The notes: generated by a model not told the origin, from the sequence alone. A DNA stretch of 64,000 nucleotides from Vreelandella boliviensis LC1 (GCF_000236035.1 NZ_JH393257.1:1899954-1963953); one strand, 5' to 3'; positions 17,075 through 26,492 are shown, counted from the first letter of the stretch. Numbers and translations: made by a program.

Positions 17075-18801
17075 GCCACTCCGCCCTCCCTTCCCGTAAC
17101 GGGGGCCAGATCCTGATCCAGCAACTGCGCCAGCATGGTGCCCGACGTGTCTTCCTGGTCCCAGGAGAGAGCTACTTGCCGTGCATTGATGCTCTCAATG
17201 AGCATCGTGGTGCCATCGAGCCCATCGTCTGTCGCCAGGAGAGCGGTGCCGGCTACATGGCCGAGGCCTATGGCAAGCTGACCAATGAACCCGGAATCTG
17301 CTTCGTTACCCGCGGCCCCGGTGCCACCAATGCCTCGATTGCCGTGCATACCGCCTACCAGGATTCGACGCCGATGATTCTGTTCATCGGGCAGGTCGGC
17401 AATGACTTCATCGAACGCGAGGCCTTTCAGGAAATCGATTATCGGCGCATGTTCGGCCCGATGGCCAAGTGGGTGGCGCAGATCGACGACACTGCGCGGA
17501 TACCCGAATACATCGCCCGTGCCTACTCGGTTGCGACCAGCGGGCGCCCCGGCCCAGTAGTGCTGGCCCTGCCGGAAGACACGCTGTGGGGAAAAGCGTG
17601 CGTGGCCGATGTGGCGCCCAGGCCCCGCCTGCATGGTTACCCCAGTCAGCAGCAATTGAGCGAGTTGCACCAGCATCTTGAGCAGGCCGAACGGCCGTTC
17701 CTGTTACTGGGGGGCAGTGGGTGGACCGAGTACGCCCAGCAGGAGATTGCCGCGTTTGCCGAACGCTATGCGCTTCCTGTCGGTGTCGCCTGGCGCCGCC
17801 TGGAATGTTTCGACCACCGTCACGAGAATTTCGTCGGCCATGTCGGCAACGGCATGCATCAGGCACTGCGTGAACGGCTCGAGGCGAGCGATCTGATCAT
17901 CGCGTTGGGCACGCGGCTGGGGGAGCCCACCACCGAAGGGTATAGCTGGATCGAGTCGCCGGTGCCGAGCCAGACACTGGTTCATGTCTACCCCGACCCC
18001 GAAGAACTGGGGCATGTCTATCGTCCCGACCTCGCCGTCAATGCCGATGTCGTCGGTTTCTCGACAAGCCTGGCGACACTGGCCCCCACGAGGCCGCCAG
18101 CCTGGCAGCAAGAGACAACTACCGCACGGCAGGCCTATCTCGACACCCTGATACCGTTGGAGGCCCCCGGCCAGCTAAGCCTCGACATTATTACGAATAC
18201 GGTGGATCGAATGCTGGACGGGCAAGGCTGCATCACCGTTGGTGCCGGTAACTACGCGCTCTATGCCCATCGCTATATCCGTTTTGGCGGGCTCGGCAGT
18301 TCATTGGCGCCCACGGTTGGGGCAATGGGTTACGGCCTGCCCGCAGCCATCAGCAGCAAGCTTGAATATCCGCAGCGAACGGCCGTCTGCTTTGCCGGTG
18401 ACGGATGTTTCCAGATGAATTTGCAAGAGCTCGGCGTGGCCCTGCAATACCGCCTGGGTATCGTCATCCTGTTATTCAACAACGGCATGTGGGGCACAAT
18501 TCGCGCCCACCAGGAGCATGATTTCCCTGGTCGTGAAATAGCGCTAACTTTCACCAACCCCGAGTTTGATTCGCTGATCAGGGCATATGGTGGGCAAGGA
18601 GAGATCGTCGAGGATGATGCCGTCTTCGAGGCTGCCTTCGCCCGTGCTCTGACCTTTACCGAGCAAAATCAATTACCCGCCTTGATTGAGCTGCGCTACG
18701 ACGCTGATGGCATCGCACCAGGAAAACGTCTCAGTGCGATCCGCGCGGCGGCACTCGAACGTAGGGATTCCGCGATGGCACAGGAGCGCTCCCATGACTG
18801 A
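17071..18801 (+). CDS. Thiamine-diphosphate-dependent enzyme (acetolactate synthase-like fold)
   Basis: 576 aa with the three-domain fold of the acetolactate synthase/2-oxoacid decarboxylase family: N-terminal pyrimidine-binding domain with catalytic Glu in CRQESGAGYMAEAYG, a central domain, and the C-terminal diphosphate-binding domain with CFAGDGCFQMNLQELG ... LLFNNGMWG. Automatic pipelines would call it acetolactate synthase, but there is no regulatory subunit or branched-chain gene nearby. Beside an aldehyde dehydrogenase, a 2-oxoacid decarboxylase making an aldehyde is a better guess. It overlaps the M20 hydrolase gene by 8 bp. Confidence 0.82.
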   Translation: MSHSALPSRNGGQILIQQLRQHGARRVFLVPGESYLPCIDALNEHRGAIEPIVCRQESGAGYMAEAYGKLTNEPGICFVTRGPGATNASIAVHTAYQDSTPMILFIGQVGNDFIEREAFQEIDYRRMFGPMAKWVAQIDDTARIPEYIARAYSVATSGRPGPVVLALPEDTLWGKACVADVAPRPRLHGYPSQQQLSELHQHLEQAERPFLLLGGSGWTEYAQQEIAAFAERYALPVGVAWRRLECFDHRHENFVGHVGNGMHQALRERLEASDLIIALGTRLGEPTTEGYSWIESPVPSQTLVHVYPDPEELGHVYRPDLAVNADVVGFSTSLATLAPTRPPAWQQETTTARQAYLDTLIPLEAPGQLSLDIITNTVDRMLDGQGCITVGAGNYALYAHRYIRFGGLGSSLAPTVGAMGYGLPAAISSKLEYPQRTAVCFAGDGCFQMNLQELGVALQYRLGIVILLFNNGMWGTIRAHQEHDFPGREIALTFTNPEFDSLIRAYGGQGEIVEDDAVFEAAFARALTFTEQNQLPALIELRYDADGIAPGKRLSAIRAAALERRDSAMAQERSHD

Positions 18802-20050
18802 GCCTTTATCCACCACTCTGCGTATCGATGGACAACGACTGTGGCGTTCTTTGATGGACCTGGCCGAAATAGGCGCTACCCCCAAGGGAGGTAACTGCCG
18901 GCTGGCATTGACCGAAGAAGATCGTCTTGGACGCGAGCTGGTCACCGGCTGGCTACGCGATGCCGGCATGACGCTGGGGGTCGACCAGATGGGGAATATC
19001 TTCGCCCGCCGTGCCGGACGCCGCGACGATCTGCCGCCGGTGGCCACCGGCAGCCATCTTGATACCCAGCCCACCGGAGGCCGCTTCGATGGCTGTTACG
19101 GTGTTCTCGCCGGTCTTGAAGTCATGCGCGTTCTCGATCATCACGGCATCACCACCGAAGCGCCGCTGGAGGTGGTGATCTGGACCAACGAGGAGGGGTG
19201 TCGGTTCGTGCCGGTGATGATGGGGTCAGGGGTGCATGCCGGCATCATTTCCCTGGAGGACGCCCTGGCCGCCAAGGATCGTGATGGTGACACGGTGGCC
19301 GCATCGCTAGAACGCACCGGCTACGCAGGTGATATCCCCATGGGTAGCCGTACCTTCGGTGCCTATATCGAATCGCATATCGAACAGGGGCCGGTACTCG
19401 AGGCGGAAGGTATCGCCGTCGGCGCGGTGACCGGTTCATTGGGTCTGCGCTGGTTCGATGTGGTGGTCACCGGCCAGGAAGCCCACGCCGGCCCGACCCC
19501 GATGCCCTATCGCCGCGATGCATTGAAGCGGGCCGCCGAATTGATAGGCGATATCCTGGCGCTGGCCGACCCCCATCAGCCCCACGGCCGTGTCACCTGC
19601 GGCGAGTTCGAGCTGTATCCTAACTCGCGCAATGTCATTCCCGGGCGGGTGACTTTCAGTGTGGATCTCCGCCACCTTGAGAGCTCGACACTCGAACAGA
19701 TGGAGCAGGCCCTGCGTGATACCTGTGCCAGGCACGACGAGCCGGGCAAGGTGACGGTAGAGCTGCGTGACATACAGCGAGTACCGCCGACCCCGTTCGA
19801 CGCCAACCTGGTGAACCTGATTCGTACCAGCAGCGATACGCTGGGCATTGCCTATCGTGATATCGAGACCGGTGCCGGCCACGACGCGGTATTCATCAGC
19901 CGCGTGGCACCCACCGCCATGATCTTCGTGCCCTGCGAAGACGGCATCAGCCACAACGAAAGCGAGAACGCCACGCCGGAGGATCTCGAGGCCGGCGCCA
20001 ACGTGCTACTGCACACCATGCTGAGCAAGGCCGGAGTCGCTGCGTCCTAG
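18794..20050 (+). CDS. Zinc-dependent M20 amidohydrolase (N-carbamoyl-amino-acid hydrolase/allantoate amidohydrolase family)
   Basis: 418 aa from the ATG at 18794, which overlaps the TPP gene by 8 bp; an earlier start at 18686 would lie deep inside that gene. Metal-site motifs of the HyuC/AllC group are clear: TGSHLDTQPTGGRFDG, WTNEEGCRFVPVMMGS and ESHIEQGPVLE, with the dimerisation domain near FDVVVTGQEAHAGPTPM. Members hydrolyse C-N bonds of N-carbamoyl amino acids, allantoate or related ureido acids. It suggests that the imported compound or a pathway intermediate is an amide, ureido or carbamoyl derivative. Confidence 0.88.
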   Translation: MTEPLSTTLRIDGQRLWRSLMDLAEIGATPKGGNCRLALTEEDRLGRELVTGWLRDAGMTLGVDQMGNIFARRAGRRDDLPPVATGSHLDTQPTGGRFDGCYGVLAGLEVMRVLDHHGITTEAPLEVVIWTNEEGCRFVPVMMGSGVHAGIISLEDALAAKDRDGDTVAASLERTGYAGDIPMGSRTFGAYIESHIEQGPVLEAEGIAVGAVTGSLGLRWFDVVVTGQEAHAGPTPMPYRRDALKRAAELIGDILALADPHQPHGRVTCGEFELYPNSRNVIPGRVTFSVDLRHLESSTLEQMEQALRDTCARHDEPGKVTVELRDIQRVPPTPFDANLVNLIRTSSDTLGIAYRDIETGAGHDAVFISRVAPTAMIFVPCEDGISHNESENATPEDLEAGANVLLHTMLSKAGVAAS

Positions 20051-20072
20051 CACCATGTACAGGAGAAAAGGT

Positions 20073-21575
20073 ATGACCATACACGACAAAGCCTACTGGC
20101 AGGAGCTTGCCAGCCGACTGCAACCGACCACTCAAGCCTTCATCAATGGTGAGTTCGTCGCTAGCCGTGACGGCGCCACCCTGAGCGCCTACAACCCCGC
20201 CACTGGGCAAGTTTTGGCTGAAGTGACTGCCTGCGGTAGCGTGGATATCGATCGTGCGGTACAGGCCGCACGACGTGTCTTCGAAGCGGGCGACTGGTCG
20301 CGCTGCCCACCCCTGGAGCGCAAGAACGTCTTGCTGCGATTCGCCTCACTCATCGCTGCCCACGCCGAAGAGCTGGCGCTGCTGCAGACACTCGAAATGG
20401 GCAAGCCGATCGCCGATAGCCTGGCCTTCGACTTGCCGGAAACGGTACGCTGCGTCGCATGGTATGCCGAAGCCATCGACAAGCAGTATGACGAGATCGC
20501 CCCCACCGGCGAGGATGTCCACGCCACCATTACCCGCGAGCCGCTCGGCGTGGTCGCAGCCGTGGTTCCGTGGAACTTCCCGCTGATGATTGCCGCCTGG
20601 AAATTTGCTCCGGCACTGGCAATGGGCAACAGTATCGTGCTCAAGCCCGCCGAGGCTTCAAGTCTCAGTGCTCTGAGGCTTGCCGCGCTAGCGAAGGAAG
20701 CCGGCCTGCCGGACGGTGTGTTCAATGTCACGCCCGGCCACGGCGCCGTCGCTGGTGAAGCACTGGGCATGCACCCGCAGGTTGATGCATTAGCCTTTAC
20801 CGGTTCCACCGCCACCGGCAAGCTCTTTATGCGCTATTCCAGCGAGTCCAACCTCAAGCGGGTGTGGCTGGAGTGCGGCGGCAAGTCCCCTCATTTGGTC
20901 TTCGCCGACTGCCCAGACCTGGATGCCGCCGCTCAGGCCGCCGCAGCTGCTATCTTTACCAACCAGGGGGAAGTATGTATTGCCGGCTCCAGGTTGTATG
21001 TGGAGGAGACCATCTTCGATGATTTCTTGCCGCGCCTAATTGCCGCTGCACGGGACATGCCGGCAGGCGATCCGTTAGATCCTGCGACGCGCATGGGGGC
21101 TCTGGTCAGCGCCGCGCATCATGCCAAGGTGCTTAATTATATCGAGCAAGGTCTTAGCGAAGGCATGACCTTGCATCACGGCGGGCGACACGCATCTCCG
21201 GTCGAGGGAGGATGGTACGTTGAACCGACGATTCTAGAGGGAGGCCAAACCGCCACCTCCATGCGTGAGGAAATCTTCGGGCCGGTTCTGGGCCTGGGCC
21301 GCTTTTCCAGCGAGGCGGAAGCTATCACGCTGGCCAACGACTCGATCTACGGTCTGGGAGCTGGGCTATGGACTAGTGACCTTGGCCGCGCACATCGCGT
21401 ATCAAAGCGTCTGCAAGCCGGCTTGGTATGGGTCAATTGCTATGCCGATGGCGATATCAGCGTACCCTTCGGCGGTGTGAAGCAATCCGGGTTCGGTCGC
21501 GACAAGTCTCTTCATGCACTGGACAAGTATTCAGATCTCAAAACGACCTGGTTCAATCTGGCGTACAGCCGGTGA
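20073..21575 (+). CDS. NAD(P)-dependent aldehyde dehydrogenase
   Basis: 500 aa from ATG 20073, 7 bp after AGGAG. Family signatures: PWNFPLMIAAWKFAPALAMGN, FTGSTATGK, LECGGKSPHLVF (general-base Glu) and NQGEVCIAGSR (nucleophile Cys). The sequence resembles gamma-glutamyl-aminobutyraldehyde and aminoaldehyde dehydrogenases more than acetaldehyde enzymes. In context it may oxidise the aldehyde made by the upstream TPP enzyme. It is the last gene of the first island-1 operon and is convergent with the LysR gene, 9 bp away. Confidence 0.9.
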   Translation: MTIHDKAYWQELASRLQPTTQAFINGEFVASRDGATLSAYNPATGQVLAEVTACGSVDIDRAVQAARRVFEAGDWSRCPPLERKNVLLRFASLIAAHAEELALLQTLEMGKPIADSLAFDLPETVRCVAWYAEAIDKQYDEIAPTGEDVHATITREPLGVVAAVVPWNFPLMIAAWKFAPALAMGNSIVLKPAEASSLSALRLAALAKEAGLPDGVFNVTPGHGAVAGEALGMHPQVDALAFTGSTATGKLFMRYSSESNLKRVWLECGGKSPHLVFADCPDLDAAAQAAAAAIFTNQGEVCIAGSRLYVEETIFDDFLPRLIAAARDMPAGDPLDPATRMGALVSAAHHAKVLNYIEQGLSEGMTLHHGGRHASPVEGGWYVEPTILEGGQTATSMREEIFGPVLGLGRFSSEAEAITLANDSIYGLGAGLWTSDLGRAHRVSKRLQAGLVWVNCYADGDISVPFGGVKQSGFGRDKSLHALDKYSDLKTTWFNLAYSR

Positions 21576-21584
21576 TATCGCCAA

Positions 21585-22571
21585 TCACAAGGGATGGTTG
21601 ACATCAGGCGTTTCGTCGAACAACTCAAGCCCGGTGGTAAGACGTTCTTCGAGGGGCACCTTGCCCAGGGCATTGAGGAAGAACTCCATGAAGATGGTCT
21701 CGGCGTCGCTGAAACGAGCGTCCTGATGCCACATCACGTGCAGGTCGATTTCAGCGACGCCGTCATAGGGCGGAAGGGGCCACAGCCGACCTTCCGCCAC
21801 ATCCCGGAGCACCAGATGCTCGGGTAGACAACCAATACCCCATCCGGCAAGTACCATCCTTTGAATCTCCTGGAGGCTGCTTGACTGGCCTACGACGTTG
21901 CCCTTAAGCCCATGATGGGCACGGAACACCGCAAGCGAAGAGAGCACGCCATCGAGTTGCTCGCTGCCAAAAGAGACATAGTTTTCGCTCTTCAGGCTAT
22001 CCATCGGCAAATTGTGTCGACCGAAAAGCGTGTGGCTTCTACCGCAATAAAGCCGGTATCGTTGCCGTGCGAGTATCTGACTGTTGAGGTTGCTCGGACA
22101 CTGCAACGCCAGGCTGATACCCAGGGCGCCTTGACGCTGGGCCAATGCATGCTGCACTTCCTGGCTGGACATGTCCTCTATGCTGAACGTGATCTGGGGA
22201 AATTGCTGATGGAAACGTTCGAAAACGCTATCGAGAAACCGGCATTGAATTCCCGTGATGAAAAGTAGCGAAACATGGCCGACCACTTCCGGGTCAAAGT
22301 CTCCTACCGAGGCGGCTAGCCTAGCCACATTGGCATATATATCGATAGCTTCTCTATATACAAGTTGCCCTGCTTTTGTCACATTGAAACTATGACTGTC
22401 ACGCTCTATCAAACGTTGACCTAGGCGCTCTTCTAAGCGTTTAAGGGACAAACTAACCGCGGGTTGAGATAAGTAAAGCCTATTGGCAGCCTTGCTGACA
22501 CTCCCCTCTTGCACAATTACAATAAATGTTCTGAGAAGATTCCAGTCTAGTGTGTCATGGATAGGTCTCAT
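21585..22571 (-). CDS. LysR-family transcriptional regulator (island 1)
   Basis: 328 aa. N-terminal winged helix-turn-helix (DWNLLRTFIVIVQEGSVSKAANRLYLSQPAVSLSLKRLEERLG, residues 9-51) and a C-terminal periplasmic-binding-protein-like effector domain. It is divergent from the second TRAP operon across a 412 bp AT-rich region, the classical arrangement for LysR control, and convergent with the first enzyme operon. The likely effector is the imported compound or a catabolite. Confidence 0.92.
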   Translation of the reverse strand: MRPIHDTLDWNLLRTFIVIVQEGSVSKAANRLYLSQPAVSLSLKRLEERLGQRLIERDSHSFNVTKAGQLVYREAIDIYANVARLAASVGDFDPEVVGHVSLLFITGIQCRFLDSVFERFHQQFPQITFSIEDMSSQEVQHALAQRQGALGISLALQCPSNLNSQILARQRYRLYCGRSHTLFGRHNLPMDSLKSENYVSFGSEQLDGVLSSLAVFRAHHGLKGNVVGQSSSLQEIQRMVLAGWGIGCLPEHLVLRDVAEGRLWPLPPYDGVAEIDLHVMWHQDARFSDAETIFMEFFLNALGKVPLEERLTTGLELFDETPDVNHPL

Positions 22572-22983
22572 AACGCCTCTCTATAACTTAAAATAGCATG
22601 TCTGATTTTGCGTCTAATTGTAAATTATTAGCTTAAATAAACTATAAAATGCTTAATATTAAATAATATAAAGCAATTATTTACTGCAATTACTTTATAT
22701 TATTAATTTTTTACTTGCACTGTAATGGTGCTTTTAGTGTTTGTCTCAGCTCTTTTTGCGCCAATAAAGTGCTTTATCAATATTAATTAACATGGCTTCA
22801 TGCAGCGTCGTGAGCTTTTTATGACTATAAATCTACTTGTATAAATTTTATTAATTTTAAACATAAAAAATAAAAAAACACTAGTTTGTTGGATTCTATT
22901 GACCGAACGTCAATGCCATGACTAGATTCAGTCACCTAATGCAAAAATCTTTAACTGATTAGTAAAACACAATGAGGTAAAAA
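22572..22983. other. AT-rich divergent intergenic region
   Basis: 412 bp without a gene between the LysR gene and the second TRAP operon, much more AT-rich than the flanking genes. It contains a 12 bp inverted repeat (22662-22704). It must hold both divergent promoters. No small gene with a ribosome-binding site was seen. Confidence 0.6.
22662..22704. promoter_or_regulatory. Inverted repeat with internal direct repeat; candidate LysR operator
   Basis: Perfect 12 bp arms AATAATATAAAG (22662-22673) and CTTTATATTATT (22693-22704) separated by 19 bp. The spacer and arm edge include two direct GCAATTA words 13 bp apart. Position in a LysR-divergent region supports a regulatory role; AT-richness makes chance repeats more likely. 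Confidence 0.4.
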
Positions 22984-23961
22984 ATGAATCGCTCCCTTGC
23001 TGCAATTATTCTTATGCTAAGTGCATCACAAGCCATGGCCACCGAGTTGAGAATGCTTACCAGCTATGACCAGACCAGCGCCTATACTCGCGAAGTCGCT
23101 CAGCGTTACATCGAAAGAGTGGAAGAGGCCAGCCAAGATGATCTTACGATCGGCTTGAATGGTCCAGATGTCGTCTCACCCTTTGAACAGCTTCAGCCCG
23201 TCTCGGCCGGTGTGTTCGATATGCTTTACACTCATGGTGCCTATCATACCAACACCACTGGCGTAGGGGCCGCCATGGATGCCGTCTTCGTCGACCCTGA
23301 TGCCACCCACGAATCCGGCCTCTGGGATTTTATCGATGAACATTACAATGAGCTTGGCCTCAAACTGATTGCGATTCCACCCCTGGGCAGCAGCGGCTTT
23401 CAATACGTACTCAAGGATCCCATCGAAGGTACACCTGGCCTGGAAGGACGTCGTATTCGCGGCAGCGCGACATACACCAGTACTACGCAAGGGCTGGGAG
23501 GTACCCCAGTGCTCATGTCCGGGGGCGATGTGTACTCCTCTCTTGATCGTGGGGTAATCGACGGGGCTGCCTGGGGGCTCAACGGCGTCGAGGATTTCGG
23601 CTGGGATGAAGTTGCGGGGTATTTCACCAAGCCGACCTTCGGCCAGACCTATACCTACCTATTCATGAACCTGGCGGCGTTCAATGCACTCGACGAAGCA
23701 GAACAGGCCGTACTGCTCGAGCAGGGCAGAGCGCTGGAAAACGAGACTGCCGGGATTCTCGATGAGCTGGCACTGCAAGAGTGGGAATCGCTGAAGGAAA
23801 AAGGCATGCAGGAAACGCACTTCCAGCCGGACGATGCCGAGCGACTAGATGCCCTGGTCAATGAAGGCATCTGGCAGCTGGGTATCGACAAGTCGCCCGA
23901 GGCGGTCGGTACCATGCGAGATATAGCTGAAAAGCACAACATGACAGCGACCTCCGAATAG
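22984..23961 (+). CDS. TRAP transporter substrate-binding protein, DctP family (island 1, system 2)
   Basis: 325 aa with a signal peptide (residues 1-20, ending SQAMA). DctP features include the VAQRYIERVEEAS helix, LEGRRIRGSATYTSTTQGLGG (substrate-binding arginine region) and GGDVYSSLDRGVIDGAAWG. It is only distantly like the system-1 binding protein of the same island, so the two systems probably carry different compounds. An AGGTAAAA context precedes the ATG. The DctQ and DctM genes follow. Confidence 0.92.
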   Translation: MNRSLAAIILMLSASQAMATELRMLTSYDQTSAYTREVAQRYIERVEEASQDDLTIGLNGPDVVSPFEQLQPVSAGVFDMLYTHGAYHTNTTGVGAAMDAVFVDPDATHESGLWDFIDEHYNELGLKLIAIPPLGSSGFQYVLKDPIEGTPGLEGRRIRGSATYTSTTQGLGGTPVLMSGGDVYSSLDRGVIDGAAWGLNGVEDFGWDEVAGYFTKPTFGQTYTYLFMNLAAFNALDEAEQAVLLEQGRALENETAGILDELALQEWESLKEKGMQETHFQPDDAERLDALVNEGIWQLGIDKSPEAVGTMRDIAEKHNMTATSE

Positions 23962-23969
23962 GAATCACC

Positions 23970-24479
23970 ATGCACTACCCGATAGCTAGACTTCATGATC
24001 GTATCACGCGATTCGGGTTCTATCTTGGCGGTGTCACCTTGTGTGGCATCGTCGCATGCTTCTGGATCGAAGTGGTCGCCCGTTATTTCTTCAACGCCCC
24101 GACTCTTTGGTCGAGCTCCTTGGTAGCCTATTTCCTCTGTATCGCGGTGTCACTGAGCATACCTGAACTGGCACGCACCAATGGTCATATCGCGATCACC
24201 GTGCTGCCTGAAAGGCTTTCGCCTGACAATCGGCAGCGATATGACCGGGTGGTCTCCCTGGCGGCAGGCGGGGTCTGTATTGTCGCCGCCTGGATCCTCA
24301 TCCAAGAGACGCTCCGTCAATTCGGTGGTGGTACCACCACCGCACTTGGCCTGGATATCCCCAAATACTGGGTATCGAGCTTCATCTGCTATGCCTTTAT
24401 CAATACCTCCCTGTATTTCCTGCGCCATGCCTTGTTCCCGGGCATACCCCATGACGGCAACGAGAAGCAGGAGGCTTGA
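23970..24479 (+). CDS. TRAP transporter small membrane subunit, DctQ family (system 2)
   Basis: 169 aa, four hydrophobic helices, with ARYFFNAPTLWSSSLVAYFLCIAVSLSIPELARTNGHIAI in the position of the conserved DctQ core. It starts 8 bp after the binding-protein stop and ends 2 bp before the preferred dctM start, with the dctM ribosome-binding site inside its last codons. Confidence 0.87.
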   Translation: MHYPIARLHDRITRFGFYLGGVTLCGIVACFWIEVVARYFFNAPTLWSSSLVAYFLCIAVSLSIPELARTNGHIAITVLPERLSPDNRQRYDRVVSLAAGGVCIVAAWILIQETLRQFGGGTTTALGLDIPKYWVSSFICYAFINTSLYFLRHALFPGIPHDGNEKQEA

Positions 24480-24481
24480 TC

Positions 24482-25786
24482 ATGGAATGGTATATCTCGC
24501 TAGTCATCGCGCTCACCCTGCTGATGGGATTGTTTGCGCTGGGCGTGCCGATCTTCGTCGCCTTTCTCACCGTCAATGTCCTGGGGACCGTCTGGCTAAT
24601 GGGTGGCGCAGGTTTCGGCCTGTTCGCCAACAGCGTATACAGCACCGTCACATCGGAAACGCTCACTACCATCGTGTTGTTCGTGTTGATGGGGGAGCTG
24701 CTGTTTCGGTCTGGCTCGATAGACGTCATCTTCGATGCGCTGGACACCCTGATGGGGCGCATGAAAGGGCGCCTGTATTTCTTTGTCATCGTGCTTGCCA
24801 CCCTGTTCGGCGCCCTGTCGGGATCGGCCTTGGCGGTTACCGCGATGCTGAGTCGTTCGGCGCTGCCCACGATGCAGCAGCGGGGCTACGATGATCGTCT
24901 CTCCATCGGCCTGATCCTGGGCGGCGCCAGCCTGGCACCGATCATTCCCCCGAGCCTGCTGGTCATAATAATTGGCTCCATGGTGGACATCTCGATCGCA
25001 CGGCTGCTGATCGCCGGTATCATCCCCGGCATCCTTCTGGCGGGGTTGTTTGTCGGCTACGTCATGGTAAAGCTGATGCTCAACCCCTCCCTGGCACCCG
25101 CTACCGACGAGAGTGGGGGCGGAACGTGGCGCGCACGCGGCAAGGCACTGCTGGACATGGCACCGTTCAGCATCATCATCTTCTCGGTACTCGGCCTGAT
25201 CATGCTGGGGGTCGCCACGCCTTCAGAGTCTGCGGCCACCGGTGTGCTCGGTGCCATACTGGTTGCGGTCTACTACCGTCGTTTCACCCTCGAGATGGCC
25301 AAGCAGGCGATACTCTCGTCGTTGGGCATCAGCGCCATGATCATCGCTATCCTGGCCTGCTCGAAACTGTTCAGCCAGCTGCTCTCCTTCGCCGGGGCGA
25401 CTTCGGGCCTGGTCGGGCTGGCCACCAGCCTGGAGCTTGATCCCGCATGGATGCTGTTGCTGTTGATGCTCGTGCCGTTCTTTGCATGCATGTTCATCGA
25501 CCAGATCGCGTTCATGATGGTCGTCATTCCCATTTATGCGCCGCTGGTTAAGCTCTACGGCTTCGATCCGATCTGGTTCTGGACCCTGTTCCTGATCAAC
25601 ATCTCGGTCGGCAGCCTGACGCCGCCTTTCGGCTACAACCTGTTTGCGATCAAGGGCGGAGCGCCATCGGTACCGATGCAGACGATCTTCGCCGCCGCCT
25701 GGCCGATTGTCATCTGTTTCTTGTTCGGCATGCTAGTGCTGTTTTTCCTGCCCTCGCTCATCACCTTTCTGCCCAGCTTGATCTGA
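24482..25786 (+). CDS. TRAP transporter large membrane subunit, DctM family (system 2)
   Basis: 434 aa, multi-spanning. ATG 24482 lies 7 bp after AGGAGG; a TTG two codons upstream is possible but less likely. DctM motifs: LFGALSGSALAVTAMLSRSALP, LAPIIPPSLLVIIIGSMVDIS and NISVGSLTPPFGYNLFAIKG. The last gene of the operon, the RraA-like gene, follows after 16 bp. Confidence 0.92.
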   Translation: MEWYISLVIALTLLMGLFALGVPIFVAFLTVNVLGTVWLMGGAGFGLFANSVYSTVTSETLTTIVLFVLMGELLFRSGSIDVIFDALDTLMGRMKGRLYFFVIVLATLFGALSGSALAVTAMLSRSALPTMQQRGYDDRLSIGLILGGASLAPIIPPSLLVIIIGSMVDISIARLLIAGIIPGILLAGLFVGYVMVKLMLNPSLAPATDESGGGTWRARGKALLDMAPFSIIIFSVLGLIMLGVATPSESAATGVLGAILVAVYYRRFTLEMAKQAILSSLGISAMIIAILACSKLFSQLLSFAGATSGLVGLATSLELDPAWMLLLLMLVPFFACMFIDQIAFMMVVIPIYAPLVKLYGFDPIWFWTLFLINISVGSLTPPFGYNLFAIKGGAPSVPMQTIFAAAWPIVICFLFGMLVLFFLPSLITFLPSLI

Positions 25787-25802
25787 TCACCAGGAGATAC
25801 CC

Positions 25803-26474
25803 ATGTATCACATTGCTCCGATGCCGACAGCGATCGACGCCCAAATCAGCCAGCAACTACACGATTGCGAGACGGCCACCATCGGCCACTTTCGGGAAAG
25901 CGGATTCGTCGACCCGGCTATCCGTTCGTTGCTTACCCAGACGCGGGTGGTGGGAACCGCCGTTACGCTTTCTCTGCCGCCCACGGATGGCACCCTGCTC
26001 AACCATGCGATGCGCTTGGTCCGGCCGGGGGATGTACTGGTCATCGACCGGCAAGGCGACAACCGGCACGCCTGCTGGGGCGGGGTCATGACTCAGGTAG
26101 CCAAGGGACTGGGGGTCGCCGGGGTCATCATCGACGGAATGGCGACGGATGCGCTGACCATCCGCGAGCAGGAGTTTCCGGTATGGTGTCGCGGCGTGTC
26201 GGCACTGACCACGAAGCTGGCAGGACTGGGAGGCACCATGAACTTGCCGGTGAGTGTCGGGGGGCTTGTCATTCATCCGGGCGATATCATCCTCGCCGAC
26301 GAGAACGGAGTTCTGGTGGTGCCCGCCGACGAAGCGGAGGCTATTGCGGCGAAAGCCGTTTCGCTGCAAGAGCAGGAAAATGTGATACTGCAACGCGTGG
26401 CTCGGGGAGAGCGTTTGCCCGATATCAGCGGGGCCACCGAACTCGTCGATAAGATCAACCGCGGCGTGACGTAA
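25803..26474 (+). CDS. RraA-like / dimethylmenaquinone methyltransferase-fold protein
   Basis: 223 aa of the RraA-like family, which includes 4-hydroxy-4-methyl-2-oxoglutarate and 4-carboxy-4-hydroxy-2-oxoadipate aldolases and E. coli RraA. The fold is seen in LVRPGDVLVIDRQGDN, WGGVMTQVAKGLGVAGVIIDG and VHPGDIILADENGVLVVPADEA (as VIHPGD here). At the aldolase motif G-x20-R-D-x2-E/D this protein has GMATDALT: Asp is kept but Arg is Thr and the distal acidic residue is absent. Aldolase activity is therefore uncertain. It ends 18 bp from the convergent CUT1 permease stop, exactly at the island boundary. Confidence 0.83.
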   Translation: MYHIAPMPTAIDAQISQQLHDCETATIGHFRESGFVDPAIRSLLTQTRVVGTAVTLSLPPTDGTLLNHAMRLVRPGDVLVIDRQGDNRHACWGGVMTQVAKGLGVAGVIIDGMATDALTIREQEFPVWCRGVSALTTKLAGLGGTMNLPVSVGGLVIHPGDIILADENGVLVVPADEAEAIAAKAVSLQEQENVILQRVARGERLPDISGATELVDKINRGVT

Positions 26475-26492
26475 GCCCTGATCAACCCGCCG

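Noticed and set aside
16474..17676. 400-codon open frame on the minus strand opposite the aldolase and TPP genes
   Set aside because: No ribosome-binding site or family motifs; the plus-strand genes carry clear catalytic motifs and overlapping starts. Long antisense frames are expected in GC-rich DNA.
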